Origin: Pseudofrankia inefficax
GTDB lineage: Bacteria; Actinomycetota; Actinomycetes; Frankiales; Frankiaceae
Direction: 5' to 3'
DNA: 64,000 nucleotides
NCBI RefSeq assembly: GCF_000166135.1
Contig: NC_014666.1
Location: forward strand, 2,728,001-2,792,000
Shown here: positions 16,811-25,556 of the stretch, one piece after another
Layout of the letters: each line of letters begins with the position of its first letter
Numbering within the stretch: position 1 is the first letter of the stretch
The notes under the pieces: generated by a model
Seen by the model: only the letters and a program-made list of their open reading frames with translations
Databases searched by the model: none
What the model was told of the DNA's origin: nothing
Program-made: the position numbers and the translations under genes

Positions 16811-17117
16811 CCGCGACCTCCGCACTTCGAGTCCAGGGTGGCGCCCACTGGGGCGGGGTGGGCCCACCGCGGGTGGCGGTTCGGCTGGCGGCTCGGCCAG
16901 TCTGGTAGTCGCGCCTGTCGTCGCGGAATTCTTAGTCGGCGCACATTCGCACCGCTGCTGCGCGGAGTTCCCCGTATTGGTGCGGAATTCCCGGTCGCGC
17001 ACGGGCCGTCCACCTCGGACGAACAGAACTCGTGGGTGCACAGAACTACCTGAGTGCACCGAGCGGCTCATCGTAATGGTCAAGATCCGTGGTTCTCGGT
17101 GTCATTGTCTTGGCGGG
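16811..17117. other. Intergenic stretch with no convincing gene
   Basis: About 300 bases between the TylF-type gene and the convergent GT4 paralog 3. It contains the palindrome GGTGGGCCCACC (16857-16868), a possible terminator core, and two near-copies of TGCGGAATTC. Nothing codes convincingly. Confidence 0.4.
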
Positions 17118-18329
17118 TCACTGTTTGGCGGCGATGCTGTCGGCAGGGTGGACCGACTGTGGTGAGGCGGGAGTTGCCTGGGCGGGGACGGGTGGTGCGG
17201 GTGTGCCGGTGGCGGGACTGGTGGCCGGTTGGGTGCCGAGGACGGCTCTGAAGACGTTTCGGACGTGTTGTTCTGGTTCGGTGGTCAGCTGGGCCCATTC
17301 GGCGCAGCGCTGCCGCATGCTGGCGAGGCGGGCCTGGTCTGAGAGCAGGTCGGTGAGCACCGCGGCGAGTGCTTGCGGGGACTCGTCGGCAGGGGTGGCG
17401 CCGGTGACGCCGTCGACGTACGCGTCACGCGCTCCGTACGCCGGCCCGACGACGGGGCATCCGGCGAGTTGTGCCTCGGTCAGGACCAGCCCGTAGCCCT
17501 CGCCGCTGCGGGGTGGGCTGACCCGGGTCCGGGTGCACAGCACGAACAGGTCCGCCGCCGCGAACAGTTCGGCCAGCGTGGAGTCGTCCGGCGACTCGAC
17601 CAGCTGGACGGCCTCCTGCCCTGCGACCGCCTGGCGCACCGCGTCGAGAACCGGCCCCTGGCCGGCCACGACGAGCCTCACGGGGCCGACCTGGCCACGG
17701 ACTATCGACAGCGCCGCGAGCAGTTCGCGTAGCCCCTTGCCCACCCAGTCGGCGTCGTTGAGCCGAAAGACGCTCAGCACGGTCGGCACGGCGTCCCGCG
17801 TTGGCCGCCGGCTGCCCGCCGCGAGCAGGGCCGCGCGCCAGGAGTTGGGAATACCGGGCCGCAGCACCGGCGTCATGCCGACCCGGGCCAGCGCTCCGGA
17901 GCTGAAGGAGCTCACCGTCACCGGGCGCAGGGTGGGATGCAGGGTGAGGATCGCCCGGTCCACTGTTCTCATCGCCCAGATGTCCGTTCCGTGGAACACG
18001 ATCAGGCCGCGCCGCGCCTTGGCCAGCGGCACCGCCAGCGCGGCCACGGGGATGAGGTTCGGCAGACCGGCGAGGACCGTGTCGAACGGGCCGGACCGCA
18101 CCGCGACACGCAGCGCCGCGGCCGTGAACCGCAACCGGGAGCGAAGAGTCAGCGAGTTCCCCGGGCCGCGCAGGTCGACCCGGTGCACCTCGGCGCCGCC
18201 GGCCCGCAAGGCCTCCTGAACGGCGTCGAGATAGCGCTCGATACCGCCGCCGAGCCCGCCCGACGGCGCCAGCAGCAGCACACGAGGACGACGAGTCGCG
18301 GGCTCGGTATCGATGCAACGCTTAGACAT
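17118..18329 (-). CDS. GT4 family glycosyltransferase (paralog 3 of 3)
   Basis: A 403-residue GT-B enzyme without the Pro-rich tail of the other two paralogs. It starts almost directly at the Rossmann strand (PRVLLLAPSGGLGGG), has VFHGTDIWAMR, a linker FRLNDADWVGKGL, and SGEGYGLVLTEAQLAGCP with the EX7E motif. An in-frame GTG at 18332 would fit the leaderless promoter (TAGAGT seven bases before it). Divergent from FkbM paralog 2 at 18453 through the duplicated segment, so the two genes are probably coregulated. Substrate not deducible. Confidence 0.84.
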   Translation of the reverse strand: MSKRCIDTEPATRRPRVLLLAPSGGLGGGIERYLDAVQEALRAGGAEVHRVDLRGPGNSLTLRSRLRFTAAALRVAVRSGPFDTVLAGLPNLIPVAALAVPLAKARRGLIVFHGTDIWAMRTVDRAILTLHPTLRPVTVSSFSSGALARVGMTPVLRPGIPNSWRAALLAAGSRRPTRDAVPTVLSVFRLNDADWVGKGLRELLAALSIVRGQVGPVRLVVAGQGPVLDAVRQAVAGQEAVQLVESPDDSTLAELFAAADLFVLCTRTRVSPPRSGEGYGLVLTEAQLAGCPVVGPAYGARDAYVDGVTGATPADESPQALAAVLTDLLSDQARLASMRQRCAEWAQLTTEPEQHVRNVFRAVLGTQPATSPATGTPAPPVPAQATPASPQSVHPADSIAAKQ

Positions 18330-18336
18330 CACGGCG

Positions 18337-18425
18337 GTGACTCTAAGTGTCCAAACATCGAGACCGTGGAGCCCGGCCCCGGCGCGCCGACCCCGCCCAA
18401 CCCAATCAGGCCAACCGGACGCAAG
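18337..18425. repeat. Duplicated upstream segment, copy 2 (copy 1 at 9217-9305)
   Basis: Blocks 18337-18352 and 18366-18391 are identical to 9217-9232 and 9246-9271. Here the segment is the full divergent promoter between a GT4 and an FkbM gene. The minus-strand TAGAGT (18345-18340) is the GT4 -10 box. Confidence 0.75.
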
Positions 18426-18439
18426 CGGCAGGCCCCACC

Positions 18440-18452
18440 TAGGGTTCGCCGT
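18440..18452 (+). promoter_or_regulatory. -10 box of a leaderless promoter for the FkbM-flippase operon
   Basis: TAGGGT at 18440-18445 lies seven bases before the GTG at 18453; no Shine-Dalgarno sequence is present. Confidence 0.45.
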
Positions 18453-19376
18453 GTGGATCTTCTGAGCACCCTGGCACGGTCCGGCGCCGGGCAGGGCCCG
18501 ATTCGCTGGCGACTCGCCGATCGGCTGGCAGCGAACCTTCCCGACGTGCGTGGTCACGACCGCGTCGTCGGGTGGGCTCGGGGGTCGAACGACGAGTACG
18601 TCGGCCCGCTGCGTGGCCGGTTCGCCAACGGCATGCACTTCGACCTCGACAGCTGTCGAGACGGGTCGGCACGCGCGTTGTCCGAACTGCGTTACCGTCC
18701 GCCGGCGCTGGCCCCGGTGTTCGCCGCCGTGCTCGGGCCCGGTGACTGCTGCTACGACGTCGGCGCGAACATAGGCGTGTATGCCCTGTGGGCCGCGGGT
18801 CTCGTGGGCACGTCCGGGCAGGTGCATGCCTTCGAGCCGGTGCCGGACACGATGGCGGTTCTGAGCGCGATGGTCCGGCGCAACGGGTTGTCGCAGGTGC
18901 GGCTCGAGTCCTGCGCCGTCGGCGCGACGGTCGGCGAGATCGGCATGCGGGTCTATCGTGACGCCTCCGGCCTCGCCCATCCGGTCGCCACTGGATCCGC
19001 CGACCACGTCGCGACTCTGACCACCCTCGACGCGTACGTGGAGCGGCACCGGGCCCCCGATCTCGTCAAGATCGATGTCGAAGGCTTCGAGATCGACGTA
19101 CTGCGCGGCGCTACGAATCTGCTCAGCACCCGGTCGCCGGCGCTGCTCCTGGAGATGCTGCCCGCGCACCTGACCCGCCAGGGCCGAAGCCAGGCGGAGC
19201 TGGTCGCCACGCTCGCCGAGCTTGGCTACATGATCTTCAACTTGACCCCGCAGGGCCTGGCCATGCAGGGCCTGTTCACGTCGAACGTGCTGGCGATCAC
19301 GCCACGGTGGGAGCGGTTCGACCGGGTGGTCGCGGCACTCGAACGCACGCCGTTCCCGCGGAACCAGACGACGTGA
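18453..19376 (+). CDS. FkbM family SAM-dependent methyltransferase (paralog 2)
   Basis: A 307-residue paralog of the gene at 12263-13189, similar over its whole length. It has YDVGANIGVYALWAAGL (about residue 102), AFEPVPDTM and the intact KIDVEGFEIDVLRGA (about 208). It is the first gene of a four-gene operon: its stop overlaps the flippase start as GTGA, and further 4-base overlaps join the CgeB-like transferase and the polymerase. This tight coupling suggests sugar methylation of the repeat unit that is then flipped and polymerised. Starts at a GTG just after a -10 box, hence probably leaderless. Confidence 0.86.
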   Translation: MDLLSTLARSGAGQGPIRWRLADRLAANLPDVRGHDRVVGWARGSNDEYVGPLRGRFANGMHFDLDSCRDGSARALSELRYRPPALAPVFAAVLGPGDCCYDVGANIGVYALWAAGLVGTSGQVHAFEPVPDTMAVLSAMVRRNGLSQVRLESCAVGATVGEIGMRVYRDASGLAHPVATGSADHVATLTTLDAYVERHRAPDLVKIDVEGFEIDVLRGATNLLSTRSPALLLEMLPAHLTRQGRSQAELVATLAELGYMIFNLTPQGLAMQGLFTSNVLAITPRWERFDRVVAALERTPFPRNQTT

Positions 19377-20737
19377 CCCGAGCCAAGCACCGGGTCTCCC
19401 GCAGGAGCGGCGGATACCTGGCCTCTGTCGGGTCCACCGCGGCGACGAGCGTCGCCATCAGCGGGCTGGGCGCGGCGGGCGGCCTGATCCTCGCTCGCTA
19501 CCTCGGGCCAGCCGGGCGCGGTACCTACGCCGTGATCATGTCCTACATGCTGGCCGCCGCGACCATCGGCGAGTGCGGCCTGACCTACGCCGTCTGCTAC
19601 ACAGCGGCGCGGGACCGTCCCGGCGCCAGGGACGCCGTCCGCACCGGCGGGACCATGCTGTTGGGGCTGGGGCTCTTCGTCGGCGCGGCGGGCATCGTGG
19701 TCGCGCCCCTGGTGGTCCACGATCGCGCCGCGGTGACGGCGTTCCGGGTGGCCTTCGCCGCCCAGCCAGTGGTCTTCGGCGCCTCGGCCTGGATCTTCGC
19801 GCTGCAGGCGACCCGGATCGGCAGCTGGAACGTGATCCGCGTGCTTCAACCGGTCGCCTATTCCGCCGCCGTGGTCGCGCTGGCCCTCGCCGACCTGCTC
19901 AGCGTCGGGCGCGCGGTGCTCTGCCTCGTCGGCTCGATGGTCCTGCAAGCCATCGCGGCCGCGGCGTTGTGTCGTCAGGCGCTTCCCGGGCGGGGCCGGC
20001 TGCGCCGCTCCATCGGCAGGGATCTGGCCGGTTACGGCGGCGCCACGATGATCTCGTCGGTCTCGTATCTGCTCAACACCTCTCTGGATCTGCTCCTGCT
20101 GGCGGTGCTCGTCCAGCCCGCCCAGGTGGGGCACTACGCGGTCGCGGTCTCGATGGCCATGCTGCCTCAGCCGGTGTGCGCCGCGTTCGGCAACGTCGCG
20201 ATGCCCCGTCTCGCGGCCGGGAGACCCGCCGTCGCGGGCGGCTCGGCTTCCGGGGCCGACCGCCGGGTCGTGCTGGCTGCCGTGGGCGCGAGCCTCGCCT
20301 TCGGAGTGCTGTGCATCGGCGTACTCAGTGCCGCGGCGCCACTGGCGGTGCATGTGATGCTCGGACAGGCCTACGCGCCGAGCATCGGGCTGTTCTGGCT
20401 GCTCGCGCCGGGCGCGGCGGTACTCGGCTGCAACCGGGCGATGGACGACGTCTTGCGCGGGCTCGGGCGGACCCTCCCGGTGGCCCGCTGCGAGTGGACC
20501 GGGACGGTGCTGACGGTGGCGCTGCTCGCCACGCTGGTGCCGACGATCGGCGTCGCCGGCGCCGCGGTCGCCTCCAGCGTCGCCTACCTCGTCACCTTCG
20601 TCCTCCTGCTCCGCGTAGCGCTGCGGTCTGTCGGCATCACGGCCAGGTCCGTGCCGGCCAGGCTGCGTCGGGCCACCGGACGGGGCCGCCTGGAATGGGT
20701 CGCCGTCCCCTCCGATTCGGGAAGAGGTAACGCATGA
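19373..20737 (+). CDS. Polysaccharide flippase (MOP/Wzx-type)
   Basis: A 454-residue integral membrane protein with about 12 hydrophobic segments from residue 15 to 430, typical of the multidrug/oligosaccharidyl-lipid/polysaccharide superfamily. The N-terminal LARYLGPAGRGTYAVIMSY is characteristic of polysaccharide-synthesis flippases. It would move undecaprenyl-linked oligosaccharide units across the membrane. The start overlaps the FkbM stop (GTGA) and its stop overlaps the next start (ATGA). The polymerase two genes on makes a Wzx/Wzy pathway likely. Confidence 0.85.
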   Translation: MTRAKHRVSRRSGGYLASVGSTAATSVAISGLGAAGGLILARYLGPAGRGTYAVIMSYMLAAATIGECGLTYAVCYTAARDRPGARDAVRTGGTMLLGLGLFVGAAGIVVAPLVVHDRAAVTAFRVAFAAQPVVFGASAWIFALQATRIGSWNVIRVLQPVAYSAAVVALALADLLSVGRAVLCLVGSMVLQAIAAAALCRQALPGRGRLRRSIGRDLAGYGGATMISSVSYLLNTSLDLLLLAVLVQPAQVGHYAVAVSMAMLPQPVCAAFGNVAMPRLAAGRPAVAGGSASGADRRVVLAAVGASLAFGVLCIGVLSAAAPLAVHVMLGQAYAPSIGLFWLLAPGAAVLGCNRAMDDVLRGLGRTLPVARCEWTGTVLTVALLATLVPTIGVAGAAVASSVAYLVTFVLLLRVALRSVGITARSVPARLRRATGRGRLEWVAVPSDSGRGNA

Positions 20738-21804
20738 AAGACGCCGGCCTCGTGGCGGCACCCGTGACACCCAGGGGTACACGCACACCGGCCACGGCTC
20801 TGACCCCGGTTGGCGGCGCGGTCCGGGTGGGCGTGATCGGGCCCATCGGCGGTGACAGCTTCGCGGAGAACATCCTTGCCTGCCTGCCTGACGTCGGCGC
20901 CTACGGGGTGCCGCTCGGCCCGGCTTTCCCGCAGCCGGCCAGCCGGCCCGTCGCGGCGACCCTCGATCTCGCGCGGCGAGCCTCCGACCGCCTCGGGCTT
21001 GCCTACCAGCGCCGTCTGGTAGCGGCAGCCGAGGGTGCCGGAGTCAGTGTGGTGGTCTCGGTCGACCTCAACCTGCTACCGGCCACGGTGCGCGAGCTGC
21101 GCCGACGAGGGGTCCGGGTGTGTCTGTGGTTTCCGGACGCCGTCGTCAACCTCGAACGGCAGCGGATGCTGCTCGGTGACTACGACGCGCTGTTCTTCAA
21201 GGACCCGCTTCTCGTTCGCCGGCTGGCCGATGTCCTGGAACTGCCGGCGCACTATCTGCCGGAGGCGTGCAACCCGGTCCGCCACCGTCCCCCAGCCACC
21301 GTTCCCGACCTGCCGTATGTGGTGTTCGTGGGCCACGTGTACAGCGCCCGTGCCCGGCTGATCGGGCAGCTCCTCGACCGCGGCGTCGACGTGCGGATCT
21401 ACGGCCCGGCGATGAGCCGCTGGCTTCGTGACCCGCGGCTGGTCCGCCACCATGCCGGGCGCTATGTGGCCGGTGAGGAGAAGGCCGCTGTGTTCCGCGG
21501 GGCGTGTGCTGTGGTCAACGCCCTGCACCCGGCGGAGATGCAGAGCGTGAACTGCAGACTGTTCGAGGCGACAGGCTGTGGGGGCACCGTCCTGTGCGAG
21601 CGTCGGGACTCGCTGCCCGGTCTGTTCGATGAGGATCGCGAGATCCTCGCGTTCAGCACCTTCGACGAGTTGCTCGATCGGATCAAAGGGTGCGTGGACG
21701 ACCGGGCGGCGGCGCGTGCCGTCGGCGATGCCGCGTCGCGGCGCAGCCATGCCGAGCACACGTATCAGCATCGGCTCACCGCGTTGCTCGAGGCCGTCCT
21801 GTGA
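20734..21804 (+). CDS. CgeB-like glycosyltransferase
   Basis: A 356-residue GT-B-like protein. The N-terminal half has VRVGVIGPIGGDSFAENIL, then a middle segment VCLWFPDAVVNLERQRMLL and YDALFFKD. The C-terminal half has YVVFVGHVYSARARLIGQL and RLFEATGCGGTVLCERRDSL, the pattern of CgeB/DUF3880-linked transferases. Such enzymes occur in spore-coat and surface-glycan loci; donor and acceptor are unknown. Overlaps both neighbours by four bases and so is translationally coupled to flippase and polymerase. Length is normal for the family. Confidence 0.75.
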   Translation: MKDAGLVAAPVTPRGTRTPATALTPVGGAVRVGVIGPIGGDSFAENILACLPDVGAYGVPLGPAFPQPASRPVAATLDLARRASDRLGLAYQRRLVAAAEGAGVSVVVSVDLNLLPATVRELRRRGVRVCLWFPDAVVNLERQRMLLGDYDALFFKDPLLVRRLADVLELPAHYLPEACNPVRHRPPATVPDLPYVVFVGHVYSARARLIGQLLDRGVDVRIYGPAMSRWLRDPRLVRHHAGRYVAGEEKAAVFRGACAVVNALHPAEMQSVNCRLFEATGCGGTVLCERRDSLPGLFDEDREILAFSTFDELLDRIKGCVDDRAAARAVGDAASRRSHAEHTYQHRLTALLEAVL

Positions 21805-23393
21805 CCGCCGTCGGCAGCTATGAGGTCCCGCTGGCTCAGGCGGTGTCTCCCAGGTCGGGAATCTCGTCGAGGCCGAAGGACACCGCGTCTGGCGGGCGCG
21901 CGTCGGCGGTGTGGACCATGGCCGCCGCGGTGGCGATTGGCCTCTGGGTGATCGACTTCGTCGCCGCCCCGGCTGTCTCCGACCGGGTGGTACTGCGCTC
22001 CATCGCCGTCACGGTTGAGTACCTGGCCCTCATGGCGTTCATCGGTGACCGCTATGGCCGCAGTCTGCGCCAGTTCCAACTCGGACCGTGGTACCTGCTG
22101 AGTTCCGCCGTCACCATGGGGCTCGCGTCCATTGCGTGGCGGAATCCGCAGGATGGCTTTCTGGCCACCATCGACCGGTCGAGCGTCGCGCACGCGCTCG
22201 CCATTGTCGGCCTGGCCGCGCCGTTGTGGGCGATCGGCTATCTCGTCGGTCCCGGCGTGGTCGCCCTTCGTCTTGGACACCGGCTGGCCGCGGTCGCGAC
22301 CTTGGAGCGCGACGGCAGAGGCGGCGGCGTGTGCCGCCCGAACGCCGTGTTGGTCCTCTCGGGTGTGTCCGTCGTGGCGCGCGTCGCCCAGATCGCCCTC
22401 GGACAGTTCGGCTACCTGGCCGACCCGTCCAAGGCTGTGAGCGGCTCGTCGTGGTACGCGCAGATCCTGGTGGAGACCGGTAGCCTCGGCCTCGCCGCGC
22501 TGGCCATCGCGTCGGTTGAGCTGGCACGGTTCGGCGGTGTCCGGCGGCGGACGATCTTCCTGGTCCTGCTCGGGACGGAGATCGGCTTCGGGCTGCTCAG
22601 CGGGATGAAGGGACAGTTCGCCTACACCCTGCTCGCGGTGTGCCTGAGTTTCACGGTGGCCCGCGGACGGTTGCCGCTGCGCTGGCTGCTTGGCGCCGCG
22701 GCCGTCTTCCTGCTTGTCGTCGTGCCGTTCAACGCCGCGTACCGGGACATCGTCCGCAAGCATGGAGAGAACCTGTCGGCACCGGCGGCGGTCGCCGCCG
22801 CCCCGCAGGTCATCGTCCAGACGGTGGACGGCGGCACCGGCGGCACCGGCGGCACCGGCGGCAACGACAACGGTCAGTCATCGTCGGGGTCCGTCCTCAG
22901 CTCGACCGTCATCGACCGCGTCCGGGCTGTGGACAGCCTCGCCGCCGTTGTCCAGAAGACCCCGAACATGGTGCCCTACCGGAGCGTCTTCGAGCTGGTC
23001 ACCGACCCGGTGCTCGGTATGGTCCCGCGCGCGCTCTGGCCGGACAAGCCGGTCCGGACCGCCGGCTACACCTTCAACCAGGAGTACTACGACACGCCCG
23101 CGAACCTGTACAGCTCGGCCGCGATCTCGCCGCAGGCGGACCTGTTCCGCCATGGTGGGCTGCTCGTGCTGCTCCTCGGGTCCGCCCTCATGGGCGCCCT
23201 CTACCGGTTCGTGGACGAGACCCTGTACCCGGCGCGCGACCTGCGGCTGACCGCGTTGTACGTCTCGCTGTTCACGTTGCTGCTGACCTCGGAGACGACT
23301 GTGACGGACCTTCTGGTGTCGCTGCCGATCAAAATCGTCATCGTGGTCGCCGCCTGCCGGTTCGCGTATTTTCGGCCACCAGCGAGGGTTTAG
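21801..23393 (+). CDS. O-antigen polymerase-like membrane protein (Wzy-type)
   Basis: A 530-residue protein with about 11-12 hydrophobic segments and a large external loop (about residues 325-440), the topology of oligosaccharide-repeat polymerases. The loop holds a GGTGGTGGTGGN run encoded by perfect 9-base repeats near 22830-22865, followed by conserved-looking features of this family such as ELVTDPVLGMVPRALWPDKP. It would polymerise units flipped by the protein at 19373-20737. The GTG start overlaps the upstream stop (GTGA). Wzy proteins vary widely in sequence, so the call rests on topology and operon context. Confidence 0.78.
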   Translation: MTAVGSYEVPLAQAVSPRSGISSRPKDTASGGRASAVWTMAAAVAIGLWVIDFVAAPAVSDRVVLRSIAVTVEYLALMAFIGDRYGRSLRQFQLGPWYLLSSAVTMGLASIAWRNPQDGFLATIDRSSVAHALAIVGLAAPLWAIGYLVGPGVVALRLGHRLAAVATLERDGRGGGVCRPNAVLVLSGVSVVARVAQIALGQFGYLADPSKAVSGSSWYAQILVETGSLGLAALAIASVELARFGGVRRRTIFLVLLGTEIGFGLLSGMKGQFAYTLLAVCLSFTVARGRLPLRWLLGAAAVFLLVVVPFNAAYRDIVRKHGENLSAPAAVAAAPQVIVQTVDGGTGGTGGTGGNDNGQSSSGSVLSSTVIDRVRAVDSLAAVVQKTPNMVPYRSVFELVTDPVLGMVPRALWPDKPVRTAGYTFNQEYYDTPANLYSSAAISPQADLFRHGGLLVLLLGSALMGALYRFVDETLYPARDLRLTALYVSLFTLLLTSETTVTDLLVSLPIKIVIVVAACRFAYFRPPARV

Positions 23394-23400
23394 GTCTCCG

Positions 23401-24063
23401 TTATGGAATGGCGGGTCGCACGAGCCCGGATTCGTAGGCGTAGACCACGGCTTGGACCCGGTCGCGCAGGTTGAGTTTCGCCAGTAGGCGGCTGACGTGG
23501 GTTTTTACGGTTCCTTCCGTCACGTAGATCCGCGCGGCGATCTCGGTGTTGGACAGGCCGCGGGCGATGAGAACCAGTACCTCACGTTCGCGTTCGGTCA
23601 GCGTCTGCAGGTCGGCGGGCGGGGTGATCCGTGCGGGCCCGCTGCCGAGATAGCGCTCGATGAGCCGGCGAGTCACGCTGGGCGCCACCACCGCGTCGCC
23701 GCGGGTCACCACCCGGATGGCCGACAGCAGATCGGTCGCCAGGGTGTCCTTGAGCAGGAAGCCGCTGGCGCCGGCCTGCAGGGACGCGTGGACGTATTCG
23801 TCGAGGTCGAAGGTCGTCAGGATCAGTATTCGGGTGTGGTTGGCGCCGTCAGCGGCGATGCGACGGGTCCCCTCCACGCCGTCGACGTCGGGCATGCGGA
23901 CATCCATCAGGACGACGTCCGGTTGAAGCTCGGCGGCGAGGGTAGCCGCCTCGGCGCCGTCCCCCGCCTCACCGACGACCAGCATGTCCGGCGCGTTGTC
24001 CACGATGAGCCGGAAACCGGTCCGGACCAGAGCCTGATCGTCGGCGAGGAGTACACGGATCAC
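23401..24063 (-). CDS. NarL/LuxR-type response regulator
   Basis: A 220-residue regulator. The receiver domain has acidic D8/D9 (LLADDQ), phospho-acceptor D54 in VVLMDVRMP, Thr in LILTTFD and Lys in LLKDT. The C-terminal LuxR helix-turn-helix has LTEREREVLVLIARGLSNTEIA and GTVKTHVSRLLAKL. Its GTG start overlaps the kinase stop by four bases, so the pair forms a two-component system. Convergent with the polymerase gene, with only seven bases between them. Targets cannot be read from sequence; nearby glycan or protease genes are candidates. Confidence 0.93.
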   Translation of the reverse strand: MIRVLLADDQALVRTGFRLIVDNAPDMLVVGEAGDGAEAATLAAELQPDVVLMDVRMPDVDGVEGTRRIAADGANHTRILILTTFDLDEYVHASLQAGASGFLLKDTLATDLLSAIRVVTRGDAVVAPSVTRRLIERYLGSGPARITPPADLQTLTEREREVLVLIARGLSNTEIAARIYVTEGTVKTHVSRLLAKLNLRDRVQAVVYAYESGLVRPAIP

Positions 24064-25352
24064 GCGTGCCGTCCCTGGACGGGAAGGGCGGCCCGCACGA
24101 CGAACCCGCCCTTGTCGCCGGGCCCGGCCTCGAGGTCGCCGCTGAGCAAGGTCACCCGCCGACGCATGCCCCGCAGCCCGTTGCCGCCACCCGCGACCGT
24201 GCCCTCGCCATCGTCGCTGACCTCGATTCCGACCTCGGTGTCGCGGTAGGAGACGACGACCTCCGCGCTCGCCCCTGCTCCGGCGTGTTTCACGACGTTG
24301 GTCAGCGCTTCCTGCACGATGCGGTACGCGGACAGGTCCACGGCCGACGGCAGCATGGTGGCGGTCCCCTCGACGCGCAGGCGCACCGGCGTCCCCGCTG
24401 CCCGTACCCGGGTCAGCAGGCCTGGTAGCTGGGTGAGGCCGGGTGGTGGATGCCAGGCGTGCTCCAGGTCGTCGAACGCGGTAAGCACGCGCCGCATGTC
24501 CGCGAGGGAGTCGCGCCCGGTCGTGACGATCGTCCGCAGGGCGCTGCGGGTCGCCGCGGGATGGCTGTCCAGCGCGGCCTCACCGCCCTGCGCCTGCACG
24601 ACGATCAAGGCCAGACCGTGGGCGACCACGTCATGGACCTCGCGACTGATCCGCCCACGCTCGGCGGCCACCGCGAGCGCGGCCCGCTGGTCCCGCTCCC
24701 GTCGCAGATCCTGAGCACGCGCCTGCAGCTGCGCGAGGTACGCGCGCCGGTTCCGGTCGCCGGCGCCGACGGCCCATGCGGCGATCAGAACGGATCCGAG
24801 TACGGACGGCGCACCCCAGATGTGGGCTCCATCGTGGTGGCAGGCGGCGCCGCCCGACTGTGCGGAGGCGGCGTCACGATGGCACACCTGGAGAGCCACC
24901 GTGGCCACCGAATGGCCAGTGAGGGTGCCGTATGTCAACCAGACCGTGCCCAGCAGCAACAGCCCACCCAGCACCGGCAGTGACACGCTCCGCGGGTACC
25001 GGGCCGCGACCGTGGCGAGCAGGATCGGCACCGCCAGGTCCACAACCGTGGGAGGGACACCCGCCGCCAGCCGCGCCGCGGCCGCCAGCACACACAGAAG
25101 GAACATCGGCATCGGCCAGCGCCGCCGCAGCGTGACCCCGACCATGGTGAGCGCCGCCGCGACCCACCACACCCACACGACACCCGGCCCGCTCGACCCG
25201 CCACCGGCAGGCCGGCCGGCCATGGCGTGGACCAGCGCGAGCGGGTCGTTCGCCAGCACACACACCACGAACAACGCGGACGCCAGTGCCGCGTCCTGCG
25301 GCACAGGTAGGTGCGTCCAGGTGCGGAGAGCGGACGCCACGCGAGCTGCCAT
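24060..25352 (-). CDS. Sensor histidine kinase (HisKA_3 / HPK7 type)
   Basis: A 430-residue membrane kinase. About five hydrophobic segments in residues 20-210 are followed by a coiled-coil-like region, the dimerisation box SREVHDVVAHGLALIVVQA with the phospho-acceptor His near residue 240, and an HATPase domain with EALTNVVKHAGAG, VSDDGEG and NGLRGMRRRV. A His/Cys-containing stretch lies between the last two membrane segments (CHRDAASAQSGGAACHHDGAH), possibly a ligand or metal sensor; this is inference. The ATG at 25352 was preferred to a TTG nine bases upstream. Partner of the regulator at 23401-24063. Confidence 0.92.
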   Translation of the reverse strand: MAARVASALRTWTHLPVPQDAALASALFVVCVLANDPLALVHAMAGRPAGGGSSGPGVVWVWWVAAALTMVGVTLRRRWPMPMFLLCVLAAAARLAAGVPPTVVDLAVPILLATVAARYPRSVSLPVLGGLLLLGTVWLTYGTLTGHSVATVALQVCHRDAASAQSGGAACHHDGAHIWGAPSVLGSVLIAAWAVGAGDRNRRAYLAQLQARAQDLRRERDQRAALAVAAERGRISREVHDVVAHGLALIVVQAQGGEAALDSHPAATRSALRTIVTTGRDSLADMRRVLTAFDDLEHAWHPPPGLTQLPGLLTRVRAAGTPVRLRVEGTATMLPSAVDLSAYRIVQEALTNVVKHAGAGASAEVVVSYRDTEVGIEVSDDGEGTVAGGGNGLRGMRRRVTLLSGDLEAGPGDKGGFVVRAALPVQGRHA

Positions 25353-25428
25353 GATCAACAAGTCTACGGGCGGAGCCTGGGGCAGCGCGTCTGTCAGCCG
25401 AGGGACGTGGACGGGTCGCGATACCTCT

Positions 25429-25500
25429 CTCGGCAGACGCGGCCGTATATCTCTCGGCAGACGCGGCCGTATAGCCCTCGGCAGACGCGGCTATGAGGCC
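25429..25500. repeat. Three tandem 24-bp repeats upstream of the histidine kinase
   Basis: Units at 25429, 25453 and 25477 each begin CTCGGCAGACGCGGC and diverge only at their last bases. They lie between the kinase start and the divergent aspartic-protease-like gene, where regulator-binding sites for either would be expected. Confidence 0.8.
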
Positions 25501-25556
25501 TGAGCCAGACGCGGGTCTCGGCCGTGTCACGACAAGCTCGTCCCGTGAATCACACG

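Noticed and set aside
16921-17000. Repeated GCGGAATTC-like words
   Set aside because: Only two good copies, irregular spacing, no link to a promoter or gene end.
24060-25352. His/Cys stretch in the histidine kinase considered as a haem or metal site
   Set aside because: No CxxCH or other defined motif; kept only as a remark.
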